A DNA stretch of 61,203 nt from Pseudomonadota bacterium (GTDB lineage Bacteria; Pseudomonadota; Gammaproteobacteria; Steroidobacterales; Woeseiaceae), in assembly GCA_027618995.1 (NCBI GenBank), contig JAQCGO010000010.1, positions 1 through 61,203 of the forward strand. The letters are read 5' to 3'. Both the position numbers and the translations under genes were made by a program. Positions 59,342-61,203 of the stretch are shown here, in pieces; position 1 is the first letter of the stretch; each line of letters starts with the position of its first letter. Below the pieces are notes generated by a model that was given only the letters and a program-made list of their open reading frames with translations, had not been told where the DNA came from and ran no database searches.

Positions 59342-59977
59342 TCAGGCCGGGCCCAGCATCGCCTTTTGCAGGAACTGAACGAATAGCTCGATGTTCAGGA
59401 GCCCGGTAAAGACAAAGCCCCAGATGGCCCCGGCGAAATGCGCCATGTGGCCGACGTTGTCGTTCGCCTGCTTGTCCTTGTACCAGGAGTAGTAGAGGTA
59501 GGCGGCTCCCGCCAGGATTTGCGGAATGGCGATGAAGCCGTACAGGTACAGGTTTTGCCAGGGGTCGAACAGTATCGCTGCGAAGACGATGGCGGCAACG
59601 CCACCCGACGCCCCCAGTGCGGCGTAGTTCGGGTCCCTGTTATGCCGAAAGTAACTTGGGAGCGATGAAACGATGATGCCGCCGAAATAAAGCGCCATGA
59701 ATTTCTGCGCGCCGCCATCGCCCACGATACCGGACGCGTAATAGCTCTCGATGACACTGCCAAACGACCAGAACACCAGCATGTTGACCGCGAGGTGCAT
59801 GAAATCGCCATGGATCAGCCCTGAGGTCAACAGCCGGTACCACTGCTGCTGCTCGCGCATGGTGACCGGGTGGAACAGCATCAGCGCCTTCACGATCGGG
59901 TAACGCAAGGCCACGACCGATACCAGGCAAGTGATGCCGACGATAATGTTTGTAATGCTCAATCTCGATGTCCACAC
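59342..59977 (-). CDS. Rhomboid family intramembrane serine protease
   Basis: A 211-residue inner-membrane protein with six hydrophobic segments. The nucleophile is S124 in LGASGGVA and the histidine partner is H180 in AHFAGAIWG. HGDFMHLAVNMLVFWSFG in TM2 is the characteristic HxxxN region. Rhomboids cleave transmembrane substrates. The start is GTG at 59977; TTG 59962 is an alternative. Its stop lies 4 bp from the poly-lysine frame on the other strand. Confidence 0.88.
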   Translation of the reverse strand: MWTSRLSITNIIVGITCLVSVVALRYPIVKALMLFHPVTMREQQQWYRLLTSGLIHGDFMHLAVNMLVFWSFGSVIESYYASGIVGDGGAQKFMALYFGGIIVSSLPSYFRHNRDPNYAALGASGGVAAIVFAAILFDPWQNLYLYGFIAIPQILAGAAYLYYSWYKDKQANDNVGHMAHFAGAIWGFVFTGLLNIELFVQFLQKAMLGPA

Positions 59978-60040
59978 GAATCCGGAATCAGGTCTATACT
60001 GAATGCGTTGTTCAAAAGCAAAACAAACAAGGGGAAAACA

Positions 60041-60421
60041 ATGAAAAATCTGTTATTGGGCGCATTTGCGTCAGCTGCACTGCTTTGTTTCTCGGCCGGA
60101 GCCTTGGCCGATGAGGTTTCGGAAGTCTGGACTTGCACGCTTGAAGAGGGAAAAACGATAGACGATGCCCAGGCGGCCAACAGCAAATGGCTGGCCTGAA
60201 TGCGCGCGAATGTTAACGAGGGGATCAGGAGCATGGCCGTCACTGCAATCGTCGGCAATCCGGAGCATTTCCGCTGGGTTGACACCTACCCTGACCTCGC
60301 GACCTGGGCCGCCGGCAAGGCCGCACTGGACACCGAGGAAGGCGCGGCAATTGATACCGTATTCAGCGGTATTCAAGAATGCAGCGGCAACGAATTGTTA
60401 CGGGCCAGACCGACCAAGTAA
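60041..60421 (+). pseudogene. Small secreted protein with in-frame opal stop
   Basis: ATG 60041 follows AAGGGGAAAACA and opens a clean signal peptide (LLLGAFASAALLCFSAGALA). The mature part starts DEVSEVWTCTLEEGKTIDDA. TGA at 60197-60199 follows NSKWLA, and the same frame continues MRANVNEGIR, AIVGNPEHFRWVDTYPDLAT and ECSGNELLRARPTK to the stop at 60419. A full product would be 126 residues with two cysteines (WTC and ECSG) that could bond. W is the likely original residue (TGG to TGA). A strong terminator follows. Function unknown; similar small proteins occur in marine gammaproteobacteria. Confidence 0.75.
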
Positions 60422-60441
60422 CTTTACCAACGAAGGAAACG

Positions 60442-60467
60442 AACCCCGCCGGACAAGCGGGGTTTTT
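60442..60467 (+). terminator. Rho-independent terminator
   Basis: AACCCCGC (60442-60449) and GCGGGGTT (60457-60464) form an 8 bp stem with a 7 nt loop, followed by a run of five T (60463-60467). It ends the small secreted protein transcript. The rlmJ start codon lies 3 nt beyond the T run. Confidence 0.88.
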
Positions 60468-60470
60468 CTT

Positions 60471-61203
60471 ATGCTGAGCTACCGCCACGCCTATCACGCC
60501 GGCAACTTTGCCGATGTCATGAAGCACGTCGTACTGACGTCAATTCTCAGGTACCTGACACGCAAGGACGCCGCGCTTTGCTATCTCGACACGCATGCCG
60601 GCGCGGGTGGCTACGACCTGCGCTCCGACCATACGCAGAAAACCGGCGAAAGCGGCCTCGGCATCGCGAAAATATTTGACGTCCGGGATGCGCCCGCGGC
60701 AGTTGTTGACTACCTCGAGCTCGTGCGTCGTTTCAATCCGACGGGCGATTTGTCTCGCTATCCGGGGTCCCCCTGGTTTGCGTCGGAGGTTTTGCGACGG
60801 CAGGACCGCCTCGTGCTCTGCGAACTGCATACCAGCGACTTCCCGCCGCTGGAACAGCTGTTCGAAAAAGACAAGCGAGTCTATTGCCATGCCGAGGATG
60901 GCTATCGCTTCAGCCTGGGTCTCATCCCGCCGATCGAACGACGTGGCCTGGTGCTGATCGATCCCGCGTATGAATTACAGGACGAATATGCGACGGCATT
61001 TACAACACTGGCGAAACTGCAGCGCCAGTTCGCAGGCGGTACATTTGCCTTGTGGTACCCGATTCTCGACGAATCACAAAGTCACACTTTTCGTCAGCAA
61101 TTCAAGGATTCACCAATGCGCGACGTGCTACATATTGCCTTGCGCATCACGGACCGGAAGTCACTGCCAGGCATGTATGGCAGCGGCATGATTGTCGTCA
61201 ATC
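60471..61203 (+). CDS. rlmJ: 23S rRNA (adenine(2030)-N6)-methyltransferase, partial
   Basis: The frame from ATG 60471 is open to the window end (244 residues of about 280). The N-terminus MLSYRHAYHAGNFADVMKHV is the RlmJ signature, followed by the SAM-binding YLDTHAGAGGYDL and FALWYPI. RlmJ methylates A2030 of 23S rRNA with S-adenosylmethionine. The catalytic motif IV, normally DPPY, reads DPAY in VLIDPAYEL. The start follows a terminator T run directly, and the only purine-rich candidate ribosome site (GCGGGG) is the terminator stem itself. The 3' end lies outside the window. Confidence 0.93.
   Translation, partial: MLSYRHAYHAGNFADVMKHVVLTSILRYLTRKDAALCYLDTHAGAGGYDLRSDHTQKTGESGLGIAKIFDVRDAPAAVVDYLELVRRFNPTGDLSRYPGSPWFASEVLRRQDRLVLCELHTSDFPPLEQLFEKDKRVYCHAEDGYRFSLGLIPPIERRGLVLIDPAYELQDEYATAFTTLAKLQRQFAGGTFALWYPILDESQSHTFRQQFKDSPMRDVLHIALRITDRKSLPGMYGSGMIVVN

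Overview
The window is about 61 kb of moderately GC-rich bacterial DNA with many signal peptides, lipoboxes and outer-membrane proteins (a BtuB-type receptor, a second TonB-dependent receptor, a beta-barrel porin-like protein). Together with RlmJ, YdbH/YdbL, glycogen synthase, monomeric isocitrate dehydrogenase and a DMSP-demethylase-like protein, this points to a Gram-negative gammaproteobacterium, probably marine and heterotrophic. A Woeseiaceae-like lineage is my inference, not something the sequence proves. I found no rRNA, tRNA, CRISPR array, phage or plasmid functions. The only mobile element is a broken IS30 transposase at the left edge.

Layout. 1-640: IS30 remnant. 675-3674: DmdA-like methyltransferase, divergent from a 5'-nucleotidase lipoprotein. 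3676-4113: remnants of a histidine kinase and of an AraC-type regulator. 4186-13035: lactose/galactose operon (exported beta-galactosidase, lipoprotein serine hydrolase, galT, galK, SGLT transporter, deleted galM). 13020-13830: two tandem truncated DUF2157 membrane genes. 13913-17040: class I aldolase and monomeric isocitrate dehydrogenase. 17127-20690: cobalamin riboswitch, btuB-like receptor, MFS transporter. 20707-25101: broken outer-membrane protein, DEAD-box helicase, YbiT-type ABC-F ATPase. 25142-32505: two convergent operons, one with a class III aminotransferase, a P1 peptidase and a degenerate P1 relative, the other with BKACE, SSAT-like acetyltransferase, acetylpolyamine amidohydrolase and CocE hydrolase. 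32579-35128: TolB-propeller/CehA metallohydrolase. 35228-44106: a co-directional series of glgA, an ATP-grasp/TPR fusion, a TPR protein, a PhoB-like regulator, a beta-helix lipoprotein and a TonB receptor. 44148-44978: two decayed ATP-grasp genes. 45036-54508: ydbH-ydbL, DMT transporter, endonuclease/phosphatase, CocE hydrolase, DUF1704 protein, ChrA. 54514-59062: YceI lipoprotein, M16 and M20 peptidases. 59082-61203: SulP remnant, rhomboid protease, broken small secreted protein, rlmJ (runs off the window).

The most interesting candidate system is the pair of convergent operons at 25142-32505. Its enzymes could together release beta-amino acids from peptides, transaminate them to beta-keto acids and cleave these with acetyl-CoA, with an acetyl-on/acetyl-off amine pair in the same transcript. 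A second candidate is an orphan PhoB-like regulator, a beta-helix lipoprotein and a TonB receptor, where the regulator gene and the lipoprotein gene are both preceded by heptamers repeated about every 11 bp.

A theme across the window is gene decay. Four genes carry in-frame stops, each explained by one C:G to T:A change. Several gene pairs are joined by deletion scars that removed one or both neighbouring 3' ends. The galactose operon kept its catabolic core but lost its adjacent regulator and its mutarotase.
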